The translations under genes were made by a program, and so were the position numbers. Below are positions 28,680 to 37,581 of a stretch of DNA of 64,000 nt, in pieces. Position 1 is the first letter of the stretch; the number at the start of each line of letters is the position of its first letter. The stretch comes from Shinella pollutisoli (GTDB lineage Bacteria; Pseudomonadota; Alphaproteobacteria; Rhizobiales; Rhizobiaceae), in NCBI RefSeq assembly GCF_024609765.1, contig NZ_JANFDG010000001.1, positions 1 to 64,000 on the forward strand, in the 5' to 3' direction. Under the pieces are notes generated by a model, which was given only the letters and a program-made list of their open reading frames with translations, searched no databases and was not told the DNA's origin.

Positions 28680-30086
28680 ATGAATCGTATCGTTCCCCTC
28701 ATCCTCGCCGTCGCGCTCTTCATGGAGCAGATGGATTCGACGGTGATCTCCACCTCGCTGCCGGCGATCGCCGCCGATCTCGGCGTCGGCCCGATCACGC
28801 TGAAGCTGGCGCTCACCTCCTACATGATCGCGCTCGCCACCTTCATTCCGCTGAGCGGCTGGATGGCCGACCGCTTCGGCGCCAAGCGCGTGTTCCGGCT
28901 GGCGATCCTCGTCTTCGTGGCGGGCTCGGTGCTCTGCGCGGGCGCGGAAAGCCTCGTCGGCTTCGTCGTCTCCCGCTTCCTGCAGGGCATGGGCGGTGCG
29001 ATGATGACGCCGGTCGCCCGCCTCGTGCTGGTGCGCTCGACCTCGCGCAGCGAGCTCGTCTCGGCGATGGCCCTGCTGACGATCCCCGCGCTGGTCGGTC
29101 CCCTCGCTGGGCCGCCGCTCGGCGGCTTCATCACCACCTATTTCTCCTGGCACTGGATCTTCCTCATCAACGTACCGGTCGGCATTCTCGGCTTCGTGCT
29201 CTCCGGCATCTACCTGCCGGAAATCCGCGCAGCGCCGCCGCCGCTCGACTGGAAGGGCTTTCTGCTGAGCGCCGTCGCCGCGTCGGGCACCATGTTCGGC
29301 CTCTCGGTGGTCAGCCTGCCGGCGCTGCCGCCGCAGGTGGGTTTCGCGGCGACCGCCGTCGGCCTCTGCTGCGGCGCGCTCTACGTGCGCCACGCGCGTC
29401 GGCATCCGGCGCCGCTTCTCGACCTCACGCTCTTCCGCGACAGCGCGTTCCGCGCCGCGGCGATCGGCGGCACGCTGTTCCGCGTCTCCGTCGGCGCCGT
29501 GCCCTTCCTGATGCCGCTGATGCTGCAGGTGGGCTTCGGGCTGACGCCGTTCCAGTCGGGCCTCGTCACCTTCACCGGGGCGATCGGCGCGATCACCACC
29601 AAGTTCCTCGCCAAAAAGGTGCTGTCGTTCGCCGGCTTCCGCACGACGCTGATCGTCGCCTGCCTCTCGGGCACGGTGCTGACCTTCGTCAACGGCCTCT
29701 TCACGCTGCAGACGCCCTTCGCGCTGATCGCCGCGGTGCTGCTCGTCGCGGGCTTCGCCCGCTCCTTCTTCTTCACCAGCGTCAACGCGCTCGCCTTCGC
29801 CGACATCCCCGACCGGGACGCGAGCAAGGCGACGGCGATGACCGCCGTCCTGCAGCAGATGAGCCTTGCGCTCGGCGTGGCGGTGGCCGGCTCCATCCTG
29901 GAGATCGAGACGGCGATCACCGGCTCGGCGCTCACGCTCTCCGACTTCCAGCTCGCCTTCATGATCATCGCCGGCCTGACGCTGACGGCGGTTTTTCCGT
30001 TCCTCACGATGGCGCGCAATGCCGGCGCCTCGGTCTCGGGGCATCGCCTGGGCGAGGTGGAGCGGGAGACGACGGCGGTGAAGTGA
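28680..30086 (+). CDS. MFS efflux transporter, DHA2 (EmrB/QacA-like) type
   Basis: A 468-residue major facilitator with roughly 13-14 hydrophobic segments. Seen: motif D1/A region MDSTVISTSLPAI in TM1, motif A GWMADRFGAKRVFRLAIL after TM2, RFLQGMGGAMMTPVARLVLVR (motif B-like), and motif C-like GPLAGPPLGGFITTYFSWHWIFLINVPVG typical of drug:H+ antiporters. The TM1 charged Asp in MDSTV suggests a proton-coupled DHA2 member. Start at 28680 is preferred over an earlier in-frame ATG within the repeat. Substrate unknown. Confidence 0.88.
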   Translation: MNRIVPLILAVALFMEQMDSTVISTSLPAIAADLGVGPITLKLALTSYMIALATFIPLSGWMADRFGAKRVFRLAILVFVAGSVLCAGAESLVGFVVSRFLQGMGGAMMTPVARLVLVRSTSRSELVSAMALLTIPALVGPLAGPPLGGFITTYFSWHWIFLINVPVGILGFVLSGIYLPEIRAAPPPLDWKGFLLSAVAASGTMFGLSVVSLPALPPQVGFAATAVGLCCGALYVRHARRHPAPLLDLTLFRDSAFRAAAIGGTLFRVSVGAVPFLMPLMLQVGFGLTPFQSGLVTFTGAIGAITTKFLAKKVLSFAGFRTTLIVACLSGTVLTFVNGLFTLQTPFALIAAVLLVAGFARSFFFTSVNALAFADIPDRDASKATAMTAVLQQMSLALGVAVAGSILEIETAITGSALTLSDFQLAFMIIAGLTLTAVFPFLTMARNAGASVSGHRLGEVERETTAVK

Positions 30087-30097
30087 AGGGGGTCGTC

Positions 30098-30241
30098 CGC
30101 CCCTCATCCGCCTGCCGCACCTTCTCCCCGCAAGCGGGAAGAAGGGATATGCCGCGCGGCTTTCCGGATTTCAGGAAATCTTTGCCAAGTTCTCCTTCTC
30201 CCCGCTCGCGGGGAGAAGGCGCGGCAGCGGGATGAGGGGCA
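30098..30241. repeat. RIME-type intergenic mosaic, block 7
   Basis: CCCCTCATCCGCCTGCCGC, CTTCTCCCCGCAAGCGGGAAGAAG, and CTTCTCCCCGCTCGCGGGGAGAAG ending GCGGGATGAGGGG, between convergent MFS and rlmE genes; can pair end to end. Confidence 0.85.
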
Positions 30242-30250
30242 GCGCCCCGA

Positions 30251-30967
30251 TCAATCCGCCGCACCAGCCTCCGGCTTGCGTCCCTTGAACCCCTTGGCGA
30301 GGAGGAACATCTCCACCGATTCGGCGCGCGAGGCGGCCGGCTTCACGTGGATGACCTGCTTGAAATTCTGCTTGAGCATGTTGAGAAGCTCGCGCTCCGT
30401 GCCGCCCTGGAAGGTCTTCGCCAGGAAATGCCCGCCCTCCGCCAGCACCTCGACGGCGAAATGGGCGGCGACCTCGCACAGATGCATGGTGCGCAGGTGG
30501 TCCGTCTGGCGATGGCCGGTGGTGGGGGCGGCCATGTCGGAGAGGACGAGGTCCGGCGTGCCGCCGACCGCCTCGATCAGCCTCTGCGGCGCTTCCGGGT
30601 CCAGAAAGTCCATCTGCAGGATGCGCACGCCCGGCAGCGGGTCCATCTCCAGGAAGTCGATGGCCGCCACGCGCGGGTCCGCATCCGTCGAGCCCGTGAC
30701 CTTGGCGGCGATCTGCGACCAGCTTCCGGGCGCCGCCCCGAGGTCGATGATGCGCCGGGCGCCGGCGAGGATGTGGTGCTTCTCGTCGATCTCCAGGAGC
30801 TTGAAGGCAGCCCGGGCGCGATAGCCCTCCAGCTTCGCCCGCTGCACGTAGGGATCGTTGATGTGGCGCTCGATCCAGCGGCGCGAAGAGGCCTTGAGCT
30901 TGCCCTTCTTCACCTTCTGGCCGAGCTTGCGGCCGGTGCGGTTGCCGCCGACGGGGGGCTTGGTCAT
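30251..30967 (-). CDS. rlmE: 23S rRNA (uridine2552-2'-O)-methyltransferase RlmE (FtsJ/RrmJ)
   Basis: A 238-residue ribose methyltransferase. SAM motif [15 protein letters not shown] near residue 72; catalytic K-D-K-E tetrad candidates fall in the N-terminal [31 protein letters not shown] and the following Glu region. A lysine-rich N-terminus ([26 protein letters not shown]) is usual for rhizobial members. ATG overlaps the stop of the preceding ppx/gppA by four bases. Confidence 0.94.
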   Translation of the reverse strand: MTKPPVGGNRTGRKLGQKVKKGKLKASSRRWIERHINDPYVQRAKLEGYRARAAFKLLEIDEKHHILAGARRIIDLGAAPGSWSQIAAKVTGSTDADPRVAAIDFLEMDPLPGVRILQMDFLDPEAPQRLIEAVGGTPDLVLSDMAAPTTGHRQTDHLRTMHLCEVAAHFAVEVLAEGGHFLAKTFQGGTERELLNMLKQNFKQVIHVKPAASRAESVEMFLLAKGFKGRKPEAGAAD

Positions 30968-32514
30968 GAGGCCTGTCCTTCGGGCTTGCGCGGGCCGCGG
31001 TGGAAGCGGCGGTGGCGGCCGCGCCGCCACACGCCGTCGTCGGCCATCATGTCGGTGAGCAGGCCCTCGCGCAGGCCCCGGTCGGCGACGCGCATGCGCT
31101 GCGAGGGCCAGCGCTTGCGGATCGCCTCCAGGATCGCGCAGCCGGCGAGCACGAGGTCGGCCCGGTCCGGGCCGATGCAGGGATTGGCCGCGCGGGTGGA
31201 GAAATCCCAGGAGAGGAGGCGTGCCTGCATCGCCGTCACCTCGTCGTCGGAAAGCCAGACACCGTCGACGCGCCGCCGGTCGTAGCGCGGCAGGTCGAGA
31301 TGGACCCCGGCGAGCGTCGTCACCGTGCCGGAGGTGCCGATCAGGTGGAAGTCGTCCGGCGCCTGGACGGCCGAATCGCTCGGGCAGTCGAAGGCGGCGA
31401 GCATGCCCTCCACCTCGGAGACCATGTTGGAGAAGCTCTCCGGCGTCACGTCGCGCCCGCCGTGGCGTTCCGACAGCGTCACCACGCCGACGGGCAGCGA
31501 CGTCCAGTGGGTGATGTGGTTGGCGAGCCGGCTGGAGCGGTTCTCGCCGATGCGGATGACGGCGATCTCCGACGAGCCGCCGCCGATGTCGAAAAGCACG
31601 ACCGACTTCGTCTCGCGCCCGACGAGCGAGGAGCAGCCGGACACGGCAAGCCGCGCCTCGGTCTCGCGGTTGATGATCTCCAGCTCCAGCCCGGTCTCCT
31701 CGCGCACGCGGGCGAGGAAGAGCTCGCCGTTCTCCGCCGAGCGGCAGGCCTCGGTGGCGATCAGCCGGCTGCGGCGGATGTTGCGGTTGCGGAGCTTGGC
31801 GGCGCAGATCCTCAGCGCCTCGACGGAGCGGTCCATCGCCTCGTCGGAGAGCCGGCCGCTCGCCCCCAGCCCCTCGCCGAGCCGGACGATGCGCGAGAAG
31901 GCGTCGACGACACGGAACTGGCCCGGCCGCGTCGGCTGGGCGACGAGCAGGCGGCAATTGTTGGTGCCGAGGTCGAGGGCGGCATAGAAGGGCGAGTCGT
32001 TGGGCTCGCGCTCGGCCGGCCGGTGATGGGCGGGCGCGGGGTCGCGGCGCGGCTCGGCCATGGCCTCGCGGACCGGCCGCGGCTCCGGAGCGGGCGCGAC
32101 GGCAGCCGACGCGGCCGCTCCGGCGGGCGCCGGCTTCGGCGCGGCCTTGCGACCGCGATGCTTGCGCCTGCCCTTGCGGCCGTCGGCATGGCGGCCTTCG
32201 GCCTGGGGCTGTTCGGACGCCTGGGCGTCGCGCTGGCCGACGGGCGCGAGCGGACGCACGTTCTCGCTGCCGCCGCCCTTGCCGCGGCGGCGTCGCTTGT
32301 TCCTGCGGGCGGCATCGCCGCCGTCTGCGGTCGGGGGGCGCTCTGTCGCTCCGGTCGGGCCGGCCGACTGGCCTGCGGACGGGAAAACGGTGGACGGAAT
32401 CCTGGCTCCGGCCTGCTTTCCCTTGCGGCGGCGCGACCGCTTCGGCAGCGCCCCGTTGCCCGCATCTCGCGCCCCGGAAACGGGCGGCTTCACGCCGCTG
32501 TCGGGGTCGTTCAC
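30964..32514 (-). CDS. Ppx/GppA family phosphatase with long basic N-terminal extension
   Basis: A 516-residue exopolyphosphatase/pppGpp phosphohydrolase-type protein. The Ppx/GppA actin-fold domain starts near residue 174 ([17 protein letters not shown], phosphate 1 loop; [16 protein letters not shown], phosphate 2 loop). The first ~170 residues are a low-complexity Arg/Lys/Ala/Pro tract ([33 protein letters not shown]), presumably disordered and RNA- or polyphosphate-binding. Coupled to rlmE by ATGA overlap. Ppx versus GppA activity cannot be told from sequence alone. Confidence 0.9.
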   Translation of the reverse strand: MNDPDSGVKPPVSGARDAGNGALPKRSRRRKGKQAGARIPSTVFPSAGQSAGPTGATERPPTADGGDAARRNKRRRRGKGGGSENVRPLAPVGQRDAQASEQPQAEGRHADGRKGRRKHRGRKAAPKPAPAGAAASAAVAPAPEPRPVREAMAEPRRDPAPAHHRPAEREPNDSPFYAALDLGTNNCRLLVAQPTRPGQFRVVDAFSRIVRLGEGLGASGRLSDEAMDRSVEALRICAAKLRNRNIRRSRLIATEACRSAENGELFLARVREETGLELEIINRETEARLAVSGCSSLVGRETKSVVLFDIGGGSSEIAVIRIGENRSSRLANHITHWTSLPVGVVTLSERHGGRDVTPESFSNMVSEVEGMLAAFDCPSDSAVQAPDDFHLIGTSGTVTTLAGVHLDLPRYDRRRVDGVWLSDDEVTAMQARLLSWDFSTRAANPCIGPDRADLVLAGCAILEAIRKRWPSQRMRVADRGLREGLLTDMMADDGVWRRGRHRRFHRGPRKPEGQAS

Positions 32515-32739
32515 GTCTCAGCCTATCGCGCCGCGCAAAGCCTTGTCCGCTGCAGCAGGCGCTCTCTCGATTTTCGTTGGGACGACCTTACCAGCGGCAC
32601 GGCCTTTCGCCAAATTCTTTTTGTGACCGAACGACGACACGGCCCGGCCGCGGCATCTTCCCGAAAAAAACCATTTGCATCGGCGCGCCTTTTGTTTATA
32701 AGCCCGCCTCACGGGCAACGGCCACGCCGCCGCCCACGG

Positions 32740-32813
32740 TGGGGAATAGGTTAACGGTAGACCCACGGACTCTGACTCCGTTAGTCCTGGTTCGAATCCA
32801 GGTTCCCCAGCCA
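32740..32813 (+). tRNA. tRNA-Gln (anticodon CTG), integration site of a mobile element
   Basis: A complete cloverleaf with encoded CCA: acceptor TGGGGAA/TTCCCCA with discriminator G, D-arm GGTTAACGGTAGACC, anticodon arm ACGGA-CTCTGAC-TCCGT giving CTG at 34-36, variable TAGT, T-arm CCTGG-TTCGAAT-CCAGG. The last 17 bases of the gene are part of the att repeat, so the tRNA stays intact after integration. Confidence 0.95.
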
Positions 32814-32814
32814 A
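32797..32814 (+). repeat. attL core (18-bp direct repeat)
   Basis: TCCAGGTTCCCCAGCCAA, the T-arm 3' side, acceptor strand and CCA of tRNA-Gln plus one base. Identical to the repeat at 43864. Divergence starts immediately outside on both sides. Confidence 0.85.
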
Positions 32815-32865
32815 TTTCACTGTTATAATTCAATAACTTAGCTTCATGTCGCCAGCGTCGGGAAT

Positions 32866-32886
32866 ACCCCCACGCTGCACCCCCAC
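32866..32886 (+). promoter_or_regulatory. Putative left arm-type integrase sites
   Basis: Two direct ACCCCCAC octamers, at 32866-32873 and 32879-32886, at 13-bp pitch, between attL and the integrase start. An identical pair at the same pitch lies at 43780-43800 near attR. Arm-site role is inferred from this placement. Confidence 0.5.
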
Positions 32887-32901
32887 AAGGTGCCTTTGGC
32901 G

Positions 32902-34644
32902 ATGTCGAACTTCCTCCGGCGCGAAGCCGATTCCTTCTTCTTCCGGCGGCGCGTCCCCACCCCTCTGCAAGCTCGCCTTGGTCAGTCCGAAATATACAGG
33001 TCTTTAAAGACCACCGTGCGAAGAACAGCCAGAGCGCGAGCAGCGCACCTGTTTATTGCCACAGAGAGTTTGTTTCGGATGTTGGAAGAAGACGATGAAT
33101 TTCCATTGACGGATGACGATATCCGGGTTGCCGTGCGCAGATGGCTGGACACGCCACCGTGGAAGCAACGCCTCAAGATCGTGGACGAGATGTCGCCCGG
33201 TAGCCTCAGGGCGTATCATGAATCCCTGCCGGACACGCTCCTCAAGATGAGCGCGGATGAAGGCGTCTCTTACGGTGACAATCTCGGCCAGGAAGCGAAT
33301 GCCGCGCTGGACCACTCAGAATATTTTGATGTTCGAAGCGGGGACCGTCTTCGAAGGACAGCGACAGCGATTCAGAGACAGCTACGCGAGTATGTCGATC
33401 GTCGAATGGACGACGTCTTTGGAGAGGAACTCAAGGCGACGACCACAATGCAGACCGTAGCTACAGTAGCGCCATCAGAACCACCCGCGAACATGACGAA
33501 GCTTTCGACGTTCATCAAGGCATGGCAACAGGACATCATCGCCGGATACAACTACAACAAGGCTCTTGGCGACGAGACGACGGATCAGTACCTCAAGACC
33601 GTGGAAATGTTCGTCGCGTTGATGGGCGACCTCCCTGTTGGAAAGATCACCTTCGACACAGCCGCCGAGTTCCGTGAGTTAGTTCTTCAGATGCCTGCGG
33701 CGCATGGCAAGGGCGGGACGACATCCGCCAAAAAGGAACTTGCCCGCGCCAAGGCTGACAAGGACCTACGCCGCGTCAGCATGAAGACCGCCAAGCGCCA
33801 TTTCTCTGGCATGAACTCCATCTGGAAATGGCTCGTCCACAAGAAGCACATCCCCGTGGCCGTCCAACCGTTTTCCGGCCATTCGTTTCCGGGAACGAAG
33901 TCGAAGAAATCCGCCCGTGACGACTGGTCACGCGAAGACCTGCAACGCCTCTTCACATCGAGAGAATACCGCGATGCGCCGGATTCCGGTGCATTGCACT
34001 GGCTACCCCTCATCTCACTGCATTCCGGCATGCGACTGGAGGAGATATGCCGTCTGCGCCCGGAGACAGACATCATCACGAGGGACGGCATCCACTGCTT
34101 CAACATTACTGCCCGAACCGGATGGGACCCCAAGACTGAATCTGGAACCCGCCTCATACCGATCCACTCGTGGCTGATCCAGCACGGATTCATGAACTTT
34201 GCCACGCAACAGCGTTCCAGAGGCTCAGAACACCTGTTTTCCCCCGAGTTGACGCTTCATAAAGGAAAGGTCAGCTCCGGGTTCAGCCGCGAGTTCTCGA
34301 AGCTGAAGATCGATCTAGGGGTGGGATCGAAGACCTCATTCCATTCCTTCCGCCATACCTTCCGAACAGTACTGGGCTCCACCAATCTTCAGAACGATCA
34401 CATCGACGCGATCATGGGACACGAGGGTGGAGGTAGCGAAGGCCGCACGTACACCAAGCGGTTCACAACCGACAAACTTCAAGAAGTCGTGGAAGCTTTC
34501 AGATCGCCTATCGACCTTGGCTTCATCGGCACATCAACGGGAAGCGCACCTCCACCACTTCCAAAGGTCACAGTGAAGAAAAGGAAATTGACCCCGCCCG
34601 TTCTGGACGGAAACGGTCGGATCATTCGGCAACGCCATCGGTGA
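32902..34644 (+). CDS. int: Site-specific tyrosine recombinase (integrase) with DUF6538-like N-terminus
   Basis: A 580-residue integrase expected to recombine the tRNA att sites. The N-terminal region FLRREADSFFFRRRVPTPLQARLG..IYRSLKTTVRRTARARA is the DUF6538-type domain common in proteobacterial island integrases. It is followed by a SAM-like core-binding domain (residues ~200-310) and the catalytic domain with R378 (HSGMRLEE), H481-x-x-R484 (HSFRHTF), H507 (IMGHEGG) and nucleophile Y517 (RTYTKRF). A GTG twelve bases upstream (32890) is an alternative start. The gene is 76 bases after the tRNA, the usual layout. Confidence 0.93.
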   Translation: MSNFLRREADSFFFRRRVPTPLQARLGQSEIYRSLKTTVRRTARARAAHLFIATESLFRMLEEDDEFPLTDDDIRVAVRRWLDTPPWKQRLKIVDEMSPGSLRAYHESLPDTLLKMSADEGVSYGDNLGQEANAALDHSEYFDVRSGDRLRRTATAIQRQLREYVDRRMDDVFGEELKATTTMQTVATVAPSEPPANMTKLSTFIKAWQQDIIAGYNYNKALGDETTDQYLKTVEMFVALMGDLPVGKITFDTAAEFRELVLQMPAAHGKGGTTSAKKELARAKADKDLRRVSMKTAKRHFSGMNSIWKWLVHKKHIPVAVQPFSGHSFPGTKSKKSARDDWSREDLQRLFTSREYRDAPDSGALHWLPLISLHSGMRLEEICRLRPETDIITRDGIHCFNITARTGWDPKTESGTRLIPIHSWLIQHGFMNFATQQRSRGSEHLFSPELTLHKGKVSSGFSREFSKLKIDLGVGSKTSFHSFRHTFRTVLGSTNLQNDHIDAIMGHEGGGSEGRTYTKRFTTDKLQEVVEAFRSPIDLGFIGTSTGSAPPPLPKVTVKKRKLTPPVLDGNGRIIRQRHR

Positions 34645-34761
34645 CTTTCTCTCAGATTGAGGCATTATTTTCTGCGACTTAAAATGGTCTATTATCAACG
34701 AATTGACTCTAGCGTGTGCCTGCTGCAACTTCCCTCCCGGTAACGGACTATGGGGGGATAT

Positions 34762-35568
34762 GTGAAGATTCACGAGTTTGGACTAAAGCTTCGATTCTCA
34801 GGAGGGGAGGCGGATGAACATCGGCTGGAGTTGTATGACGGCACCAACTCATTTCATGGTTTCGCTCAAGCGTTGCAGATCGCGACGCACGCATATCTGA
34901 ACAGAGAAGTCGTCAGCAGAGCGACCGCCCTGAAGGGCGCTACTTTCTATATGAAAGCTCCGCGTCATGGCAGCGTTCTTCTCGATATCATCGCGGTCAT
35001 CGAGAAGTATCCAGCAACCGTCGCGGTAGCTGCGCCTATCTTCTACGACTTCATCAAGTACTCGTTCAGCAAAGCCACGGGGCAGCTAGACGTTGAGCCT
35101 GAGACCCCTTACGTATCGCGCCTCAGCACGGACGACGAACCTTTCTTCGATGATCTCGCTGAGACCTTGGAAGGAAGCCTTCAGCGCGGGCACCGCGCCA
35201 TCGACGAGGGCATCCCCAAAATCACTCTTGAACGCCCTCGCTCTCCACTTCTTGAGTTTGACTCGGAGACAAGTGCGTGGGTGAACACTCGGCACGGGAA
35301 CGACCAGGTCGAGGAAATGCAAGGAAATGTGACTAGATACAACTCAATCACTGGGAATGGTCGTGCCTACGTCAATGAGTTGGCGCGGATCGTCCCATTT
35401 CGATCGGGTGAAGATTTTCCCTCCTTGAAGGCCGGATACTTGACGTGGTCCCTACATGGCAATGCGACCGCCGTGCCGCATCAATTGAAGCTGTTCGCGA
35501 CAAAAATCCGTTCTGCCAACGGAGAGGTCAAGCGACTGATTCTTTCCGATGTCACCCAACTAAACTGA
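34762..35568 (+). CDS. Hypothetical accessory protein (~268 aa)
   Basis: Unnamed cargo protein of about 268 residues. The N-terminal half is strand-rich (VKIHEFGLKLRFSGGEADEHRLELYDGTNSFHGFAQALQIATHAYLN). A hydrophobic helix-like stretch near residues 78-100 (IIAVIEKYPATVAVAAPIFYDFIKYSF) could insert in a membrane, and the C-terminal half contains a beta domain. It resembles a recurrent family of unknown function in proteobacterial islands that starts MKI..LRxxGGxADxHxLxLYD; no activity is known to me. GTG at 34762 is chosen since GGGGGG precedes it at five bases; an ATG at 34750 is the alternative. GC is clearly lower than in the backbone. Confidence 0.6.
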   Translation: MKIHEFGLKLRFSGGEADEHRLELYDGTNSFHGFAQALQIATHAYLNREVVSRATALKGATFYMKAPRHGSVLLDIIAVIEKYPATVAVAAPIFYDFIKYSFSKATGQLDVEPETPYVSRLSTDDEPFFDDLAETLEGSLQRGHRAIDEGIPKITLERPRSPLLEFDSETSAWVNTRHGNDQVEEMQGNVTRYNSITGNGRAYVNELARIVPFRSGEDFPSLKAGYLTWSLHGNATAVPHQLKLFATKIRSANGEVKRLILSDVTQLN

Positions 35569-36096
35569 TGAACGCTACGCCGGAGGCAGTCGGTCCCAGT
35601 CGCCGCCGCAGCGCGTTGCTGGACTTCCTGCGGCTGCCTTTCATCCGGTCTCAGCATGCGCGAATTCCCGCCTCTAGCTACCACGGCGCGATGCTGACAG
35701 CTCCGATATGCTCACCCCTTGTATTTCGGCAGGGGTAGCCTCACGCCCTTCCACGCCAATTGTTTCCTATCCTTCGGATCGAGCCACGTGTCTCGATCCG
35801 ATCCGCAACGCGGACCGGGGAAACAATGGACGCGGAACCTTCGCGATCGGTGACAGCGGGAGGGGCGGCTCTTATGCCCTTCGGGCACCGCCATGCCCTG
35901 TTAGGCCAAGGCGGGACAAGAGCCTATGCCGCCCCTCGCACTGTCAACCCCAGCCTGCCGCCGTGCCATCCTGAATCACGTTAACAACTTCGACGCCTTG
36001 TTTCCGGGAGCCCGGAAATCATTTCCGACCGTCCTGGGCTCAACTCTCGGAATCTGCTATAAAATTCATGTTTTCAATGAGTTATGGAGATTTCGG
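35569..36096. other. Non-coding interval holding a structured element
   Basis: Some 528 bases with no convincing gene. A 56-codon frame begins at the TGATG overlapping the previous stop (35568-35738) but has a Pro/Arg/Ser-rich, unstructured product. The central part is the folded segment listed separately. 35985-36090 is AT-richer and includes the likely promoter for the small-gene run that starts at 36097. Confidence 0.5.
35759..35945 (+). ncRNA. Strongly folded segment: candidate ncRNA or single-strand origin
   Basis: Two adjoining domains. Domain 1: outer stem ATTGTTTCC (35759-35767)/GGAAACAAT (35819-35827) enclosing a perfect 9-bp hairpin CGGATCGAG/CTCGATCCG (35775-35800) and a hairpin TCCGC-AAC-GCGGA (35802-35814), a three-way junction. 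Domain 2: long stem 35852-35868 with 35929-35945 (GACAG/CTGTC, GAGGGGCGG/CCGCCCCTC), CTCTT/AAGAG, then hairpins TGCCC-TTC-GGGCA and CCGCC/GGCGG. The pairing shows structure but not its role: an RNA, or an ssDNA origin for the element's Rep. Strand of transcription unknown (+ shown). Confidence 0.5.
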
Positions 36097-36336
36097 ATGA
36101 AGACGACGACCACCGTAATTCGCGGACTCGCAATCGATGTCCTCGTCATCGAAACCGTACATGCCGATGTCGTCGGCACTCTCTTCTACCGTGCCGAAAT
36201 CCTCATCCGGGAGCGGAAGTCGGGCGCGCAGCATCTTGTCCGGCGGACCCGCATTCCGGGAACCGGGCAAGCCCTTGCGCGCGACGTTCAGCGCCGGGGT
36301 CTCCGAGCTCTGGAAACTTTCAAGCAAGCCGCATGA
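36097..36336 (+). CDS. Small hypothetical protein (79 aa)
   Basis: 79 residues (MKTTTTVIRGLAIDVLVIETV...), with a Ser/Arg-rich basic middle. ATG follows GGAG at 10 bases (TATGGAGATTTCGG). First of three small same-strand genes ending at a terminator near 37145. Not recognised. Confidence 0.5.
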   Translation: MKTTTTVIRGLAIDVLVIETVHADVVGTLFYRAEILIRERKSGAQHLVRRTRIPGTGQALARDVQRRGLRALETFKQAA

Positions 36337-36356
36337 CAATCAGAAAGGACTTGAAC

Positions 36357-36641
36357 ATGAAGCACACTGTCACGATCGAAGAATGGGCGGGAGACGTTGC
36401 ATTCGTAACCGAGGCGACGGCATCCGATGGCCGCTTCCTCTCCCTATATGCCGCGCCGCTGCCTGCCGACACACAGGGCCGCTGGGTTTATACCGTAGAC
36501 ACGCACATCGATGCGGGTGACCATGAACTCAGGCACGTGACGCTGGACATCGCCTACAGCAAGGAAGCGGCACTTGCCGCCGCCGAGGAAGCCGCCCGGC
36601 AGTGGCTGCGGCCCACCCCTCGGCTGGAAGTGGTTGCGTAA
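36357..36641 (+). CDS. Small hypothetical protein (94 aa)
   Basis: 94 residues, mixed alpha/beta, ending in an Ala/Glu-rich helix (SKEAALAAAEEAARQWLRP). An AAAGGAC tract lies seven bases before the ATG at 36357; an overlapping ATG at 36333 (sharing ATGA with the previous stop) would extend it by eight residues. Downstream of the 79-aa gene with a 20-base gap. Not recognised. Confidence 0.55.
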   Translation: MKHTVTIEEWAGDVAFVTEATASDGRFLSLYAAPLPADTQGRWVYTVDTHIDAGDHELRHVTLDIAYSKEAALAAAEEAARQWLRPTPRLEVVA

Positions 36642-36658
36642 CGAAAGGAACAGAGAGA

Positions 36659-37045
36659 ATGGGATTCGAACGACAGGTCCGAGAGCGGATCGAAGATGTC
36701 CTCAGCGGCGACAAGAAGCCGGAAGAAATCCCCGGCGCGACATCCGTCCGGTGCGCGATGGGTCTTGTGCTTGGAACGCTGGAAGGCATAACGACGCTGT
36801 CGGAGAGCGATGCGTGGGACTATCTCGACTCTGGCAACGTCGCGCTCGTCCATGAACTCCGCGACCAATATCGTGACAGGACCGCGCAATGGCGAAAGCG
36901 GTACGAGGCCGATAAAGCGGCACTCGCCGAAGCCGAGGAAGCAGCGCGAGCGAATAGGGCAAATGAGCCGCTCAGAGAAATGAAGGCACTCTCGAAGGCA
37001 CTGTGGGACGAGTTCGATGCGCAGAACGCCACGCAGCGAGAATAG
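36659..37045 (+). CDS. Hypothetical coiled-coil protein (128 aa)
   Basis: 128 residues; a short N-terminal helical part, then a long charged helix from about residue 55 (LVHELRDQYRDRTAQWRKRYEADKAALAEAEEAARANRA) that would form a coiled coil. GGAACAGAGAGA precedes the ATG. Third gene of the small run, followed by a hairpin terminator. Could be a mobilization or partition accessory, but nothing diagnostic is visible. Confidence 0.55.
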   Translation: MGFERQVRERIEDVLSGDKKPEEIPGATSVRCAMGLVLGTLEGITTLSESDAWDYLDSGNVALVHELRDQYRDRTAQWRKRYEADKAALAEAEEAARANRANEPLREMKALSKALWDEFDAQNATQRE

Positions 37046-37144
37046 CGGCGACAGGAGGCATAACCAGATTTGGACGGGTAAAGACACCACCCGACTGCTC
37101 AGAAGGCCTCCTACGGCCTTTAAAATCGATTACAAAGTGGACAG

Positions 37145-37166
37145 CGGGGCTCATCGGCCCCGTTTT
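37145..37166 (+). terminator. Intrinsic terminator of the small-gene run
   Basis: CGGGG (37145-37149) and CCCCG (37158-37162), extended by one pair, then TTTT. Also a hairpin AAGGCC-TCCTAC-GGCCTT ~40 bases earlier. Confidence 0.65.
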
Positions 37167-37170
37167 CGCG

Positions 37171-37581
37171 TCATTGGGTCACGACGATGGTCACGCCCGC
37201 CGTCTCCGTTGCTCCTGTCGAATCCGTTGCCGACACCCAGACTCGATGCGATCCGGTTTCCAGCGCCCGCCCGCCGATCCATCCCGTCGAGGCATCGAAG
37301 GTCGCACCGGGTGGCAGCTTCCCGAACAGCAGATAGGTGACAGGTGGCGGTTGCCGTCCGGTTACGACCGGATGGATGACCGCACGAAGATCGAGTGCCG
37401 CCCCTGTCGTCACGGACGCCTCCCCCGCGATGGACAGCGAGAAGGCTGCGGGTGGTGGCACGAACTCCGACCAGTGCGCCACGTCGGATTCGCCGCCCCA
37501 CGTCAGGGCGGGCGAGATCGATTCCGCGTGGACCGGCACGGCTACGGCGAGTCCGAGAAAGAACACGACGGCGCGGATCAT
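37171..37581 (-). CDS. Secreted Ig-like (He_PIG) protein, envelope cassette gene 3
   Basis: 136 residues with a signal peptide (MIRAVVFFLGLAVAVPVHAE) and a beta-sandwich of the putative Ig domain type: LPPGATFDASTGWIGGRALETGSHRVWVSATDSTGATETAGVTIVV matches the LPpGLxxDxxTGxxxGxPxxxGxYxxxVxAxDxxGAxxxxxxxxxV pattern. The ATG overlaps the previous stop by four bases, so it is coupled to the acidic protein gene. Presumably acts in the periplasm or on the surface, partner unknown. Confidence 0.7.
   Translation of the reverse strand: MIRAVVFFLGLAVAVPVHAESISPALTWGGESDVAHWSEFVPPPAAFSLSIAGEASVTTGAALDLRAVIHPVVTGRQPPPVTYLLFGKLPPGATFDASTGWIGGRALETGSHRVWVSATDSTGATETAGVTIVVTQ

Noticed and set aside
35568-35738. 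A 56-codon frame starting at a TGATG overlap after the cargo gene
   Set aside because: The coupling is suggestive but the product (MNATPEAVGPSRRRSALL..) has no structure or conservation that can be seen.
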